DNA from: Tetranychus cinnabarinus
Lineage: Eukaryota; Arthropoda; Arachnida; Trombidiformes; Tetranychidae
Direction of reading: 5' to 3'
DNA: 64,000 nt
Assembly (NCBI GenBank): GCA_022266195.1
Contig: WHVY01000012.1
Span: 41,195-105,194, forward strand
The translations under genes were made by a program, and so were the position numbers. The notes beneath the pieces are model-generated. The model saw nothing but the letters and a program-made list of their open reading frames with translations. It did no database searches and had not been told where the DNA came from. Below are positions 38,501 to 50,820 of this stretch, piece after piece (the stretch's first letter is position 1; each line of letters starts with the position of its first letter).

Positions 38501-41500
38501 TTGCATGCATTGGGATCGTCAATGTTATTTCAAGTGAAGCTTTGAATTCAATTTACGCATTGGGATCGTCAATGTGTTTTCAATCGGAGCTTTTTATTCA
38601 TATTGAATGCATTGGGATCGTCAATGTTATTTCAATGGAGCTTTGAATGCAATTTACGCATTGGGATCGTCAACGTTATTTCAATCGGAGCTTTTTATTC
38701 ATATTGAATGCATTGGGATCGTCAATGTTATCTCAAGTGAAGCTATGAATTCAATTTACGCATTGGGATCGTCAATGTTATTTCAATTGGAGCTCTATTT
38801 TCATATTGCTTGCATTGGGATCGTCAATGTTATTTCAATTGGAGCTCTCCTTTCATATTGAATGCATTGGGATCGTCAATGTTATTTCAATGGAGCTTTG
38901 AATTCAATTTACGCATTGGGATCGTCAATGTGTTTTCAATTGGAGCTTTTAATTCATATTGAATGCATTGGGATCGTCAATGTTATTTCAATTGGAGCTC
39001 TCCTTTCATATTGAATGCATTGGGATCGTCAATGTTATTTCAAGTGAAGCTTTGAATTCAATTTACGCATTGGGATCGTCAATGTGTTTTCAATTGGAGC
39101 TCTCCTTTCATATTGAATGCATTGGGATCGTCAATGTTATTTCAATTGGAGCTCTATTTTCATATTGCATGCATTGGGATCGTCAATGTTATTTCAAGTG
39201 AAGCTTTGAATTCAATTTACGCATTGGGATCGTCAATGTGTTTTCAATCGGAGCTTTTTATTCATATTGAATGCATTGGGATCGTCAATGTTATTTCAAT
39301 GGAGCTTTGAATGCAATTTACGCATTGGGATCGTCAACGTTATTTCAATCGGAGCTTTTTATTCATATTGAATGCATTGGGATCGTCAATGTTATTTCAA
39401 GTGAAGCTATGAATTCAATTTACGCATTGGGATCGTCAATGTTATTTCAATTGGAGCTCTATTTTCATATTGCTTGCATTGGGATCGTCAATGTTATTTC
39501 AATTGGAGCTCTCCTTTCATATTGAATGCATTGGGATCGTCAATGTTATTTCAATGGAGCTTTGAATTCAATTTACGCATTGGGATCGTCAATGTGTTTT
39601 CAATTGGAGCTTTTAATTCATATTGAATGCATTGGGATCGTCAATGTTATTTCAATTGGAGCTCTCCTTTCATATTGAATGCATTGGCATCGTCAATGTT
39701 ATTTCAAGTGAAGCTTTGAATTCAATTTACGCATTGGGATCGTCAATGTGTTTTCAATTGGAGCTTTTAATTCATATTGAATGCATTGGGATCGTCAATG
39801 TTATTTCAAGTGAAGCTTTGAATTCAATTTACGCATTGGGATCGTCAATGTTATTTCAATTGGAGCTCTATTTTCATATTGCATGCATTGGGATCGTCAA
39901 TGTTATTTCAAGTGAAGCTTTGAATTCAATTTACGCATTGGGATCGTCAATGTGTTTTCAATTGGAGCTTTTAATTCATATTGAATGCATTGGGATCGTC
40001 AATGTTATTTCAAGTGAAGCTTTGAATTCAATTTACGCATTGGGATCGTCAATGTGTTTTCAATTGGAGCTTTTAATTCATATTGAATGCATTGGGATCG
40101 TCAATGTTATTTCAATGGAGCTTTGAATTCAATTTACGCATTGGGATCGTCAACGTTATTTCAATCGGAGCTTTTTATTCATATTGAATGCATTGGGATC
40201 GTCAATGTTATTTCAAGTGAAGCTTTGAATTCAATTTACGCATTGGGATCGTCAATGTTATTTCAATTGGAGCTCTATTTTCATATTGCATGCATTGGGA
40301 TCGTCAATGTTATTTCAAGTGAAGCTTTGAATTCAATTTACGCATTGGGATCGTCAATGTGTTTTCAATTGGAGCTTTTAATTCATATTGAATGCATTGG
40401 GATCGTCAATGTTATTTCAAGTGAAGCTTTGAATTCAATTTACGCATTGGGATCGTCAATGTGTTTTCAGTTGGAGCTCTCCTTCCATATTGAATGCATT
40501 TGGATCGTCAATGTTATCTCAATGGAGCTTTGAATTCAATTTACGCATTGGGATCGTCAACGTTATTTCAATCGGAGCTTTTTATTCATATTGAATGCAT
40601 TGGGATCGTCAATGTTATTTCAATTGGAGCTCTCCTTTCATATTGAATGAATTTGGGTCGTCAATGTTATTTCAATGGAGCTTTGAATTCAATTTACGCA
40701 TTGGGATCGTCAACGTTATTTCAATCGGAGCTTTTTATTCATATTGAATGCATTGGGATCGTCAATGTTATTTCAATTGGAGCTCTCCTTTCATATTGAA
40801 TGCATTGGGATCGTCAATGTTATTTCAATTGGAGCTCTATTTTCATATTGCATGCATTGGGATCGTCAATGTTATTTCAAGTGAAGCTTTGAATTCAATT
40901 TACGCATTGGGATCGTCAATGTTATTTCAATTGGAGCTCTATTTTCATATTGCATGCATTGGGATCGTCAATGTTATTTCAAGTGAAGCTTTGAATTCAA
41001 TTTACGCATTGGGATCGTCAATGTTATTTCAATTGGAGCTCTATTTTCATATTGCATGCATTGGGATCGTCAATGTTATTTCAAGTGAAGCTTTGAATTC
41101 AATTTACGCATTGGGATCGTCAATGTGTTTTCAATCGGAGCTTTTTATTCATATTGAATGCATTGGGATCGTCAATGTTATTTCAATGGAGCTTTGAATG
41201 CAATTTACGCATTGGGATCGTCAACGTTATTTCAATCGGAGCTTTTTATTCATATTGAATGCATTGGGATCGTCAATGTTATTTCAAGTGAAGCTATGAA
41301 TTCAATTTACGCATTGGGATCGTCAATGTTATTTCAATTGGAGCTCTATTTTCATATTGCTTGCATTGGGATCGTCAATGTTATTTCAATTGGAGCTCTC
41401 CTTTCATATTGAATGCATTGGGATCGTCAATGTGTTTTCAATTGGAGCTTTTAATTCATATTGAATGCATTGGGATCGTCAATGTTATTTCAATTGGAGC

Positions 41501-42523
41501 TCTCCTTTCATATTGAATGCATTGGGATCGTCAATGTTATTTCAAGTGAAGCTTTGAATTCAATTTACGCATTGGGATCTTCAATGTGTTTTCAATTGGA
41601 GCTTTTAATTCATATTGAATGCATTGGGATCGTCAATGTTATTTCAAGTGAAGCTTTGAATTCAATTTACGCATTGGGATCGTCAATGTTATTTCAATTG
41701 GAGCTCTATTTTCATATTGCATGCATTGGGATCGTCAATGTTATTTCAAGTGAAGCTTTGAATTCAATTTACGCATTGGGATCGTCAATGTGTTTTCAAT
41801 TGGAGCTTTTAATTCATATTGAATGCATTGGGATCGTCAATGTTATTTCAAGTGAAGCTTTGAATTCAATTTACGCATTGGGATCGTCAATGTGTTTTCA
41901 ATTGGAGCTTTTAATTCATATTGAATGCATTGGGATCGTCAATGTTATTTCAATGGAGCTTTGAATTCAATTTACGCATTGGGATCGTCAATGTGTTTTC
42001 AATTGAGCTTTTAATTCATATTGAATGCATTGGGATCGTCAATGTTATTTCAATTGGAGCTCTCCTTTCATATTGAATGCATTGGGATCGTCAATGTTAT
42101 TTCAATGGAGCTTTGAATTCAATTTACGCATTGGGATCGTCAACGTTATTTCAATCGGAGCTTTTTATTCATATTGAATGCATTGGGATCGTCAATGTTA
42201 TTTCAAGTGAAGCTTCGAATTCAATTTACGCATTGGGATCGTCAATGTTATTTCAATTGGAGCTCTATTTTCATATTGCATGCATTGGGATCGTCAATGT
42301 TATTTCAAGTGAAGCTTTGAATTCAATTTACGCATTGGGATCGTCAATGTGTTTTCAATTGGAGCTTTTAATTCATATTGAATGCATTGGGATCGTCAAT
42401 GTTATTTCAAGTGAAGCTTTGAATTCAATTTACGCATTGGGATCGTCAATGTGTTTTCAGTTGGAGCTCTCCTTCCATATTGAATGCATTTGGATCGTCA
42501 ATGTTATCTCAATGGAGCTTTGA
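35547..42523. repeat. Recurring 447-bp block, family 2 (four copies)
   Basis: The same nine-monomer order occurs at 35,547-35,993, 37,433-37,879, 40,087-40,533 and 42,077-42,523. All four end in CTCTCCTTCCATATTG, CATTTGGATCG and the private TTATCTCAATGG. Spacings are 1,886, 2,654 and 1,990 bp, close to 37, 52 and 39 times 51. The first copy differs most (AAAGTTATTTC, TTTACACATTGGC). This traces the backbone of family 2 higher-order structure between 35 and 43 kb. Confidence 0.85.
38451..39757. repeat. Tandem segmental duplication, 664-bp unit
   Basis: Unit 38,451-39,114 is followed by 39,115 to about 39,757 with the same variant order. That order is CTCTATTTTCATATTGCATGC, CAAGTGAAGC, TGTGTTTTCAATCGG, a 49-bp unit, TCAACG and GAAGCTATGAATTC. 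One visible difference is TTATCTCAAGTG (38,729) against TTATTTCAAGTG. The length is close to 13 monomers. Confidence 0.82.
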
Positions 42524-42710
42524 ATTCAATTTACGCATTGGGATCGTCAACGTTATTTCAATCGGAGCTTTTTATTCATATTGAATGCATTGGGATCGTC
42601 AATGTTATTTCAATTGGAGCTCTCCTTTCATATTGAATGAATTTGGGTCGTCAATGTTATTTCAATGGAGCTTTGAATTCAATTTACGCATTGGGATCGT
42701 CAACGTTATT

Positions 42711-44358
42711 TCAATCGGAGCTTTTTATTCATATTGAATGCATTGGGATCGTCAATGTTATTTCAATTGGAGCTCTCCTTTCATATTGAATGCATTGGGA
42801 TCGTCAATGTTATTTCAATTGGAGCTCTATTTTCATATTGCATGCATTGGGATCGTCAATGTTATTTCAAGTGAAGCTTTGAATTCAATTTACGCATTGG
42901 GATCGTCAATGTTATTTCAATTGGAGCTCTATTTTCATATTGCATGCATTGGGATCGTCAATGTTATTTCAATTGGAGCTTTGAATTAAATTTACGCATT
43001 GGGATCGTCAATGTGTTTTCAATTGGAGCTTTTAATTCATATTGAATGCATTGGGATCGTCAATGTTATTTCAATTGGAGCTCTCCTTTCATATTGAATG
43101 CATTGGGATCGTCAATGTTATTTCAATTGGAGCTCTATTTTCATATTGCATGCATTGGGATCGTCAATGTTATTTCAAGTGAAGCTTTGAATTCAATTTA
43201 CGCATTGGGATCGTCAATGTGTTTTCAATCGGAGCTTTTTATTCATATTGAATGCATTGGGATCGTCAATGTTATTTCAAGTGAAGCTATGAATTCAATT
43301 TACGCATTGGGATCGTCAATGTTATTTCAATTGGAGCTCTATTTTCATATTGCTTGCATTGGGATCGTCAATGTTATTTCAATTGGAGCTCTCCTTTCAT
43401 ATTGAATGCATTGGGATCGTCAATGTTATTTCAATGGAGCTTTGAATTCAATTTACGCATTGGGATCGTCAATGTGTTTTCAATTGGAGCTTTTAATTCA
43501 TATTGAATGCATTGGGATCGTCAATGTTATTTCAATCGGAGCTTTTTATTCATATTGAATGCATTGGGATCGTCAATGTTATTTCAATTGGAGCTCTCCT
43601 TTCATATTGAATGCATTGGGATCGTCAATGTTATTTCAATTGGAGCTCTATTTTCATATTGCATGCATTGGGATCGTCAATGTTATTTCAAGTGAAGCTT
43701 TGAATTCAATTTACGCATTGGGATCGTCAATGTTATTTCAATTGGAGCTCTATTTTCATATTGCATGCATTGGGATCGTCAATGTTATTTCAATTGGAGC
43801 TTTGAATTAAATTTACGCATTGGGATCGTCAATGTGTTTTCAATTGGAGCTTTTAATTCATATTGAATGCATTGGGATCGTCAATGTTATTTCAATTGGA
43901 GCTCTCCTTTCATATTGAATGCATTGGGATCGTCAATGTTATTTCAATTGGAGCTCTATTTTCATATTGCATGCATTGGGATCGTCAATGTTATTTCAAG
44001 TGAAGCTTTGAATTCAATTTACGCATTGGGATCGTCAATGTGTTTTCAATCGGAGCTTTTTATTCATATTGAATGCATTGGGATCGTCAATGTTATTTCA
44101 AGTGAAGCTATGAATTCAATTTACGCATTGGGATCGTCAATGTTATTTCAATTGGAGCTCTATTTTCATATTGCTTGCATTGGGATCGTCAATGTTATTT
44201 CAATTGGAGCTCTCCTTTCATATTGAATGCATTGGGATCGTCAATGTTATTTCAATGGAGCTTTGAATTCAATTTACGCATTGGGATCGTCAATGTGTTT
44301 TCAATTGGAGCTTTTAATTCATATTGAATGCATTGGGATCGTCAATGTTATTTCAATT
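42711..44358. repeat. Tandem segmental duplication, 821-bp unit
   Basis: The unit from 42,711 to 43,531 is followed by 43,532 to about 44,358. Both run CAATCGGAGC, CTCTCCTTTC, CTCTATTTTC, CAAGTGAAGC, GCTTTGAATTAAATTTACG and so on in register, ending at the GAAGCTATG and CTTGCATTGGG monomers. The copies looked identical in the lines compared. The length is close to 16 monomers. Confidence 0.87.
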
Positions 44359-46040
44359 GGAGCTCTCCTTTCATATTGAATGCATTGGGATCGTCAATGT
44401 TATTTCAAGTGAAGCTTTGAATTCAATTTACGCATTGGGATCGTCAATGTGTTTTCAATTGGAGCTCTCCTTTCATATTGAATGCATTGGGATCGTCAAT
44501 GTTATTTCAATTGGAGCTCTATTTTCATATTGCATGCATTGGGATCGTCAATGTTATTTCAAGTGAAGCTTTGAATTCAATTTACGCATTGGGATCGTCA
44601 ATGTGTTTTCAATCGGAGCTTTTTATTCATATTGAATGCATTGGGATCGTCAATGTTATTTCAATGGAGCTTTGAATGCAATTCACGCATTGGGATCGTC
44701 AACGTTATTTCAATCGGAGCTTTTTATTCATATTGAATGCATTGGGATCGTCAATGTTATTTCAAGTGAAGCTTTGAATTCAATTTACGCATTGGGATCG
44801 TCAATGTTATTTCAATTGGAGCTCTATTTTCATATTGCATGCATTGGGATCGTCAATGTTATTTCAATTGGAGCTTTGAATTAAATTTACGCATTGGGAT
44901 CGTCAATGTGTTTTCAATTGGAGCTTTTAATTCATATTGAATGCATTGGGATCGTCAATGTTATTTCAATTGGAGCTCTCCTTTCATATTGAATGCATTG
45001 GGATCGTCAATGTTATTTCAATTGGAGCTCTATTTTCATATTGCATGCATTGGGATCGTCAATGTTATTTCAAGTGAAGCTTTGAATTCAATTTACGCAT
45101 TGGGATCGTCAATGTGTTTTCAATCGGAGCTTTTTATTCATATTGAATGCATTGGGATCGTCAATGTTATTTCAATGGAGCTTTGAATGCAATTTACGCA
45201 TTGGGATCGTCAACGTTATTTCAATCGGAGCTTTTTATTCATATTGAATGCATTGGGATCGTCAATGTTATTTCAAGTGAAGCTATGAATTCAATTTACG
45301 CATTGGGATCGTCAATGTTATTTCAATTGGAGCTCTATTTTCATATTGCTTGCATTGAGATCGTCAATGTTATTTCAATTGGAGCTCTCCTTTCACATTG
45401 AATGCATTGGGATCGTCAATGTTATTTCAATGGAGCTTTGAATTCAATTTACGCATTGGGATCGTCAATGTGTTTTCAATTGGAGCTTTTAATTCATATT
45501 GAATGCATTGGGATCGTCAATGTTATTTCAATTGGAGCTCTCCTTTCATATTGAATGCATTGGGATCGTCAATGTTATTTCAAGTGAAGCTTTGAATTCA
45601 ATTTACGCATTGGGATCGTCAATGTGTTTTCAATTGGAGCTCTCCTTTCATATTGAATGCATTGGGATCGTCAATGTTATTTCAATTGGAGCTCTATTTT
45701 CATATTGCATGCATTGGGATCGTCAATGTTATTTCAAGTGAAGCTTTGAATTCAATTTACGCATTGGGATCGTCAATGTGTTTTCAATCGGAGCTTTTTA
45801 TTCATATTGAATGCATTGGGATCGTCAATGTTATTTCAATGGAGCTTTGAATGCAATTTACGCATTGAGATCGTCAACGTTATTTCAATCGGAGCTTTTT
45901 TACCCATATTGAATGCATTGGGATCGTCAATTTTATTTCAAGTGAAGCTATGAATTCAATTTACGCATTGGGATCGTCAATGTTATTTCAATTGGAGCTC
46001 TATTTTCATATTGCTTGCATTGGGATCGTCAATGTTATTT
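44040..46040. repeat. Segmental duplication, 1,175-bp offset
   Basis: About 44,040-44,870 recurs at about 45,215-46,040. The GAAGCTATG monomer, the 49-bp units and the CTCTCCTTTC pair align at a constant 1,175 bp. The second copy has scattered changes (CATTGAGATCG, TTTCACATTG, TTTTTTACCCATATTG). The offset is close to 23 monomers. Confidence 0.78.
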
Positions 46041-47930
46041 CAATTGGAGCTCTCCTTTATATTGAATGCATTGGGATCGTCAATGTTATTTCAATGGAGC
46101 TTTGAATTCAATTTACGCATTGGGATCGTCAATGTGTTTTCAATTGGAGCTTTTAATTCATATTGAATGCATTGGGATCGTCAATGTTATTTCAATTGGA
46201 GCTCTCCTTTCATATTGAATGCATTGGGATCGTCAATGTTATTTCAATGGAGCTTTGAATTCAATTTACGCATTGGGATCGTCAATGTGTTTTCAATTGG
46301 AGCTTTTAATTCATATTGAATGCATTGGGATCGTCAATGTTATTTCAATTGGAGCTCTCCTTTCATATTGAATGCATTGGGATCGTCAATGTTATTTCAA
46401 GTGAAGCTTTGAATTCAATTTACGCATTGGGATCGTCAATGTGTTTTCAATTGGAGCTTTTAATTCATATTGAATGCATTGGGATCGTCAATGTTATTTC
46501 AAGTGAAGCTTTGAATTCAATTTACGCATTGGGATCGTCAATGTTATTTCAATTGGAGCTCTATTTTCATATTGCATGCATTGGGATCGTCAATGTTATT
46601 TCAAGTGAAGCTTTGAATTCAATTTACGCATTGGGATCGTCAATGTGTTTTCAATTGGAGCTTTTAATTCATATTGAATGCATTGGGATCGTCAATGTTA
46701 TTTCAAGTGAAGCTTTGAATTCAATTTACGCATTGGGATCGTCAATGTGTTTTCAATTGGAGCTTTTAATTCATATTGAATGCATTGGGATCGTCAATGT
46801 TATTTCAATGGAGCTTTGAATTCAATTTACGCATTGGGATCGTCAACGTTATTTCAATCGGAGCTTTTTATTCATATTGAATGCATTTGGATCGTCAATG
46901 TTATTTCAAGTGAAGCTTTCAATTCAATTTACGCATTGAAATCGTCAATGTTATTTCAATTGGAGCTCTATTTTCATATTGCATGCATTGGGATCGTCAA
47001 TGTTATTTCAATTGGAGCTTTGAATTAAATTTACGCATTGGGATCGTCAATGTGTTTTCAATTGGAGCTTTTAATTCATATTGAATGCATTGGGATCGTC
47101 AATGTTATTTCAATGGAGCTTTGAATTCAATTTACGCATTGGGATCGTCAACGTTATTTCAATCGGAGCTTTTTATTCATATTGAATGCATTGGGATCGT
47201 CAATGTTATTTCAAGTGAAGCTTTCAATTCAATTTACGCATTGGGATCGTCAATGTTATTTCAATTGGAGCTCTATTTTCATATTGCATGCATTGGGATC
47301 GTCAATGTTATTTCAATTGGAGCTCTCCTTTCATATTGAATGCATTGGCTTCGTCAATGTTATTTCAATGGAGCTTTGAATTCAATTTACGCATTGGGAT
47401 CGTCAATGTGTTTTCAATTGGAGCTTTTAATTCATATTGAATGCATTGGGATCGTCAATGTTATTTCAATTGGAGCTCTCCTTTCATATTGAATGCAATG
47501 GGATCGTCAAAGTTATTTCAATGGAGCTTTGAATTCAATTTACACATTGGCATCGTCAACGTTATTTCAATCGGAGCTTTTTATTTATATTGCATGCATT
47601 GGGATCGTCAATGTTATTTCAAGTGAAGCTTTGAATTCAATTTACGCATTGGGATCGTCAATGTGTTTTCAATTGGAGCTTTTAATTCATATTGAATGCA
47701 TTGGGATCGTCAATGTTATTTCAAGTGAAGCTTTGAATTCAATTTACGCATTGGGATCGTCAATGTGTTTTCAGTTGGAGCTCTCCTTCCATATTGAATG
47801 CATTTGTATCGTCAATGTTATTTCAATGGAGCTTTGAATTCAATTTACGCATTGGGATCGTCAACGTTATTTCAATCGGAGCTTTTTATTCATATTGAAT
47901 GCATTGGGATCGTCAATGTTATTTCAATTG

Positions 47931-48346
47931 GAGGTCTCCTTTCATATTGAATGAATTTGGGTCGTCAATGTTATTTCAATGGAGCTTTGAATTCAATTTA
48001 CGCATTGGGATCGTCAACGTTATTTCAATCGGAGCTTTTTATTCATATTGAATGCATTGGGATCGTCAATGTTATTTCAATGGAGCTTTGAATTCAATTT
48101 ACGCATTGGGATCGTCAACGTTATTTCAATCGGAGCTTTTTATTCATATTGAATGCATTGGGATCGTCAATGTTATTTCAATTGGAGGTCTCCTTTCATA
48201 TTGAATGAATTTGGGTCGTCAATGTTATTTCAATGGAGCTTTGAATTCAATTTACGCATTGGGATCGTCAACGTTATTTCAATCGGAGCTTTTTATTCAT
48301 ATTGAATGCATTGGGATCGTCAATGTTATTTCAATTGGAGGTCTCC
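47931..48346. repeat. GAGGTCTCC marker monomer in triplicate
   Basis: The private variant GGAGGTCTCC followed by GAATGAATTTGGGTCG occurs at 47,931, 48,185 and 48,338. The spacing is 254 bp (five monomers) and 153 bp (three monomers). Between the markers the units alternate a 49-bp CAATGGAGC type and a TCAACG/CAATCGG type. The related stretch at 51,730 carries the marker only once. Confidence 0.85.
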
Positions 48347-49859
48347 TTTCATATTGAATGAATTTGGGTCGTCAATGTTATTTCAATGGAGCTTTGAATT
48401 CAATTTACGCATTGGGATCGTCAACGTTATTTCAATCGGAGCTTTTTATTCATATTGAATGCATTGGGATCGTCAATGTTATTTCAAGTGAAGCTTTGAA
48501 TTCAATTTACGCATTGGGATCGTCAATGTTATTTCAATTGGAGCTCTATTTTCATATTGCATGCATTGAGATCGTCAATGTTATTTCAATTGGAGCTTTG
48601 AATTAAATTTACGCATTGGGATCGTCAATGTGTTTTCAATTGGAGCTTTTAATTCATATTGAATGCATTGGGATCGTCAATGTTATTTCAATTGGAGCTC
48701 TCCTTTCATATTGAATGCATTGGGATCGTCAATGTTATTTCAATTGGAGCTCTATTTTCATATTGCATGCAGTGGGATCGTCAATGTTATTGCAATTGGA
48801 GCTTTGAATTCAATTTACGCATTGGGATCGTCAATGTGTTTTCAATCGGAGCTTTTTATTCATATTGAATGCATTGGGATCGTCAATGTTATTTCAAGTG
48901 AAGCTTTGAATTCAATTTACGCATTGGGATCGTCAATGTTATTTCAATTGGAGCTCTATTTTCATATTGCATGCATTGGGATCGTCAATTTGATTTCAAT
49001 CGGAGCTTTGAATTCAATTAACGCATTGACATCGTCAATGTTTTTTCAATTGAAGCTTTTAATTCATATTGAATGCATTGGGATGGTCAATGTTATTTCA
49101 ATTGGAGCTCTCCTTTCATATTGAATGCATTTGGATCGTCAATGTTATTTCAATGGAGCTTTGAATGCAATTTACGCATTGGGATCGTCAACGTTATTTC
49201 AATCGGAGCTTTTTATTCATAATGAATGCATTGGGATCGTCAATGTTATTTCAAGTGAAGCTATGAATTCAATTTACGCATTGGGATCGTCAATGTTATT
49301 TCAATTGGAGCTCTCCTTTCATATTGAATGCATTGAGATCGTCAATGTTATTTCAATTGGAGCTTTGAATTAAATTTACGCATTGGGATCGTCAATGTGT
49401 TTTCAATTGGAGCTTTTAATTCATATTGAATGCATTGGGATCGTCAATGTTATTTCAATTGGAGCTCTCCTTTCATATTGAATGCATTGGGATCGTCAAT
49501 GTTATTTCAATTGGAGCTCTATTTTCATATTGCATGCAGTGGGATCGTCAATGTTATTTCAAGTGAAGCTTTGAATTCAATTTACGCATTGGGATCGTCA
49601 ATGTTATTTCAATTGGAGCTCTATTTTCATATTGCATGCGTTGGGATCGTCAATGTGATTTCAAACGGAGCTTTGAATTCAATTTACGCATTGGGATCGT
49701 CAATGTTTTTTCAATTGAAGCTTTTAATTCATATTGAATGCATTGGGATGGTCAATGTTATTTCAATTGGAGCTCTCCTTTCATATTGAATGCATTTGGA
49801 TCGTCAATGTTATTTCAATGGAGCTTTGAATGCAATTTACGCATTGGGATCGTCAACGT

Positions 49860-50769
49860 TATTTCATCGGAGCTTTTTATTCATAATGAATGCATTGGGA
49901 TCGTCAATGTTATTTCAAGTGAAGCTATGAATTCAATTTACGCATTGGGATCGTCAATGTTATTTCAATTGGAGCTCTATTTTCATATTGAATGCATTGG
50001 GATCGTCAATGTTATTTCAATGGAGCTTTGAATTCAATTTACGCATTGGGATCGTCAATGTGTTTTCAATTGGAGCTTTTAATTCATATTGAATGCATTG
50101 GGATCGTCATGTTATTTCAATTGGAGCTCTCCTTTCATATTGAATGCATTGGGATCGTCAATGTTATTTCAATGGAGCTTTGAATTCAATTTACGCATTG
50201 GGATCGTCAACGTTATTTCAATCGGAGCTTTTCATTCATATTGAATGCATTGGGATCGTCAATGTTATTTCAAGTGAAGCTTTGAATTCAATTTACGCAT
50301 TGGGATCGTCAACGTTATTTCAATCGGAGCTTTTTATTCATAATGAATGCATTGGGATCGTCAATGTTATTTCAAGTGAAGCTATGAATTCAATTTACGC
50401 ATTGGGATCGTCAATGTTATTTCAATTGGAGCTCTATTTTCATATTGAATGCATTGGGATCGTCAATGTTATTTCAATGGAGCTTTGAATTCAATTTACG
50501 CATTGGGATCGTCAATGTGTTTTCAATTGGAGCTTTTAATTCATATTGAATGCATTGGGATCGTCAATGTTATTTCAATTGGAGCTCTCCTTTCATATTG
50601 AATGCATTGGGATCGTCAATGTTATTTCAATGGAGCTTTGAATTCAATTTACGCATTGGGATCGTCAACGTTATTTCAATCGGAGCTTTTCATTCATATT
50701 GAATGCATTGGGATCGTCAATGTTATTTCAAGTGAAGCTTTGAATTCAATTTACGCATTGGGATCGTCA
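49860..50769. repeat. Tandem segmental duplication, 457/458-bp unit
   Basis: About 49,860-50,311 recurs at about 50,317-50,769, with CATAATGAATGC at 49,881/50,338 and CTTTTCATTC at 50,229/50,687. The first copy lacks one A (ATCGTCATG at about 50,103), which changes the offset from 457 to 458. The length is close to nine monomers. Confidence 0.8.
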
Positions 50770-50820
50770 ATGTTATTTCAATTGGAGCTCTATTTTCATA
50801 TTGCATGCATTGGGATCGTC

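Larger units (their letters stand above)
34896..50820. repeat. Satellite subdomain, family 2
   Basis: Variants absent or rare in family 1 dominate here: TGTGTTTTCAA, CAAGTGAAGC, CAATCGGAGCTTTTTATTC, CTCTATTTTCATATTGCATGC, CTCTCCTTTCATATTG and TCAACGTTATTTC. Type A (52 bp) and type B (50 or 49 bp) alternate much more regularly than in family 1, so forward frames stay open for up to 167 codons. The right half of type B is mostly TTTGAATTCAATTTACGC. Single-base indels are few. It lies directly downstream of the junction zone and shares the common core. Confidence 0.92.

Noticed and set aside
39623..40126. 167-codon forward open frame, also at 41,461-41,964 and 46,316-46,819
   Set aside because: The translation is a 34-residue repeat that follows the 102-bp dimer exactly. 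The start and stop are set by the shared core ATG and by the 49-bp unit. There is no gene context, and the same sequence is open in other frames. I treat it as satellite, not a gene.
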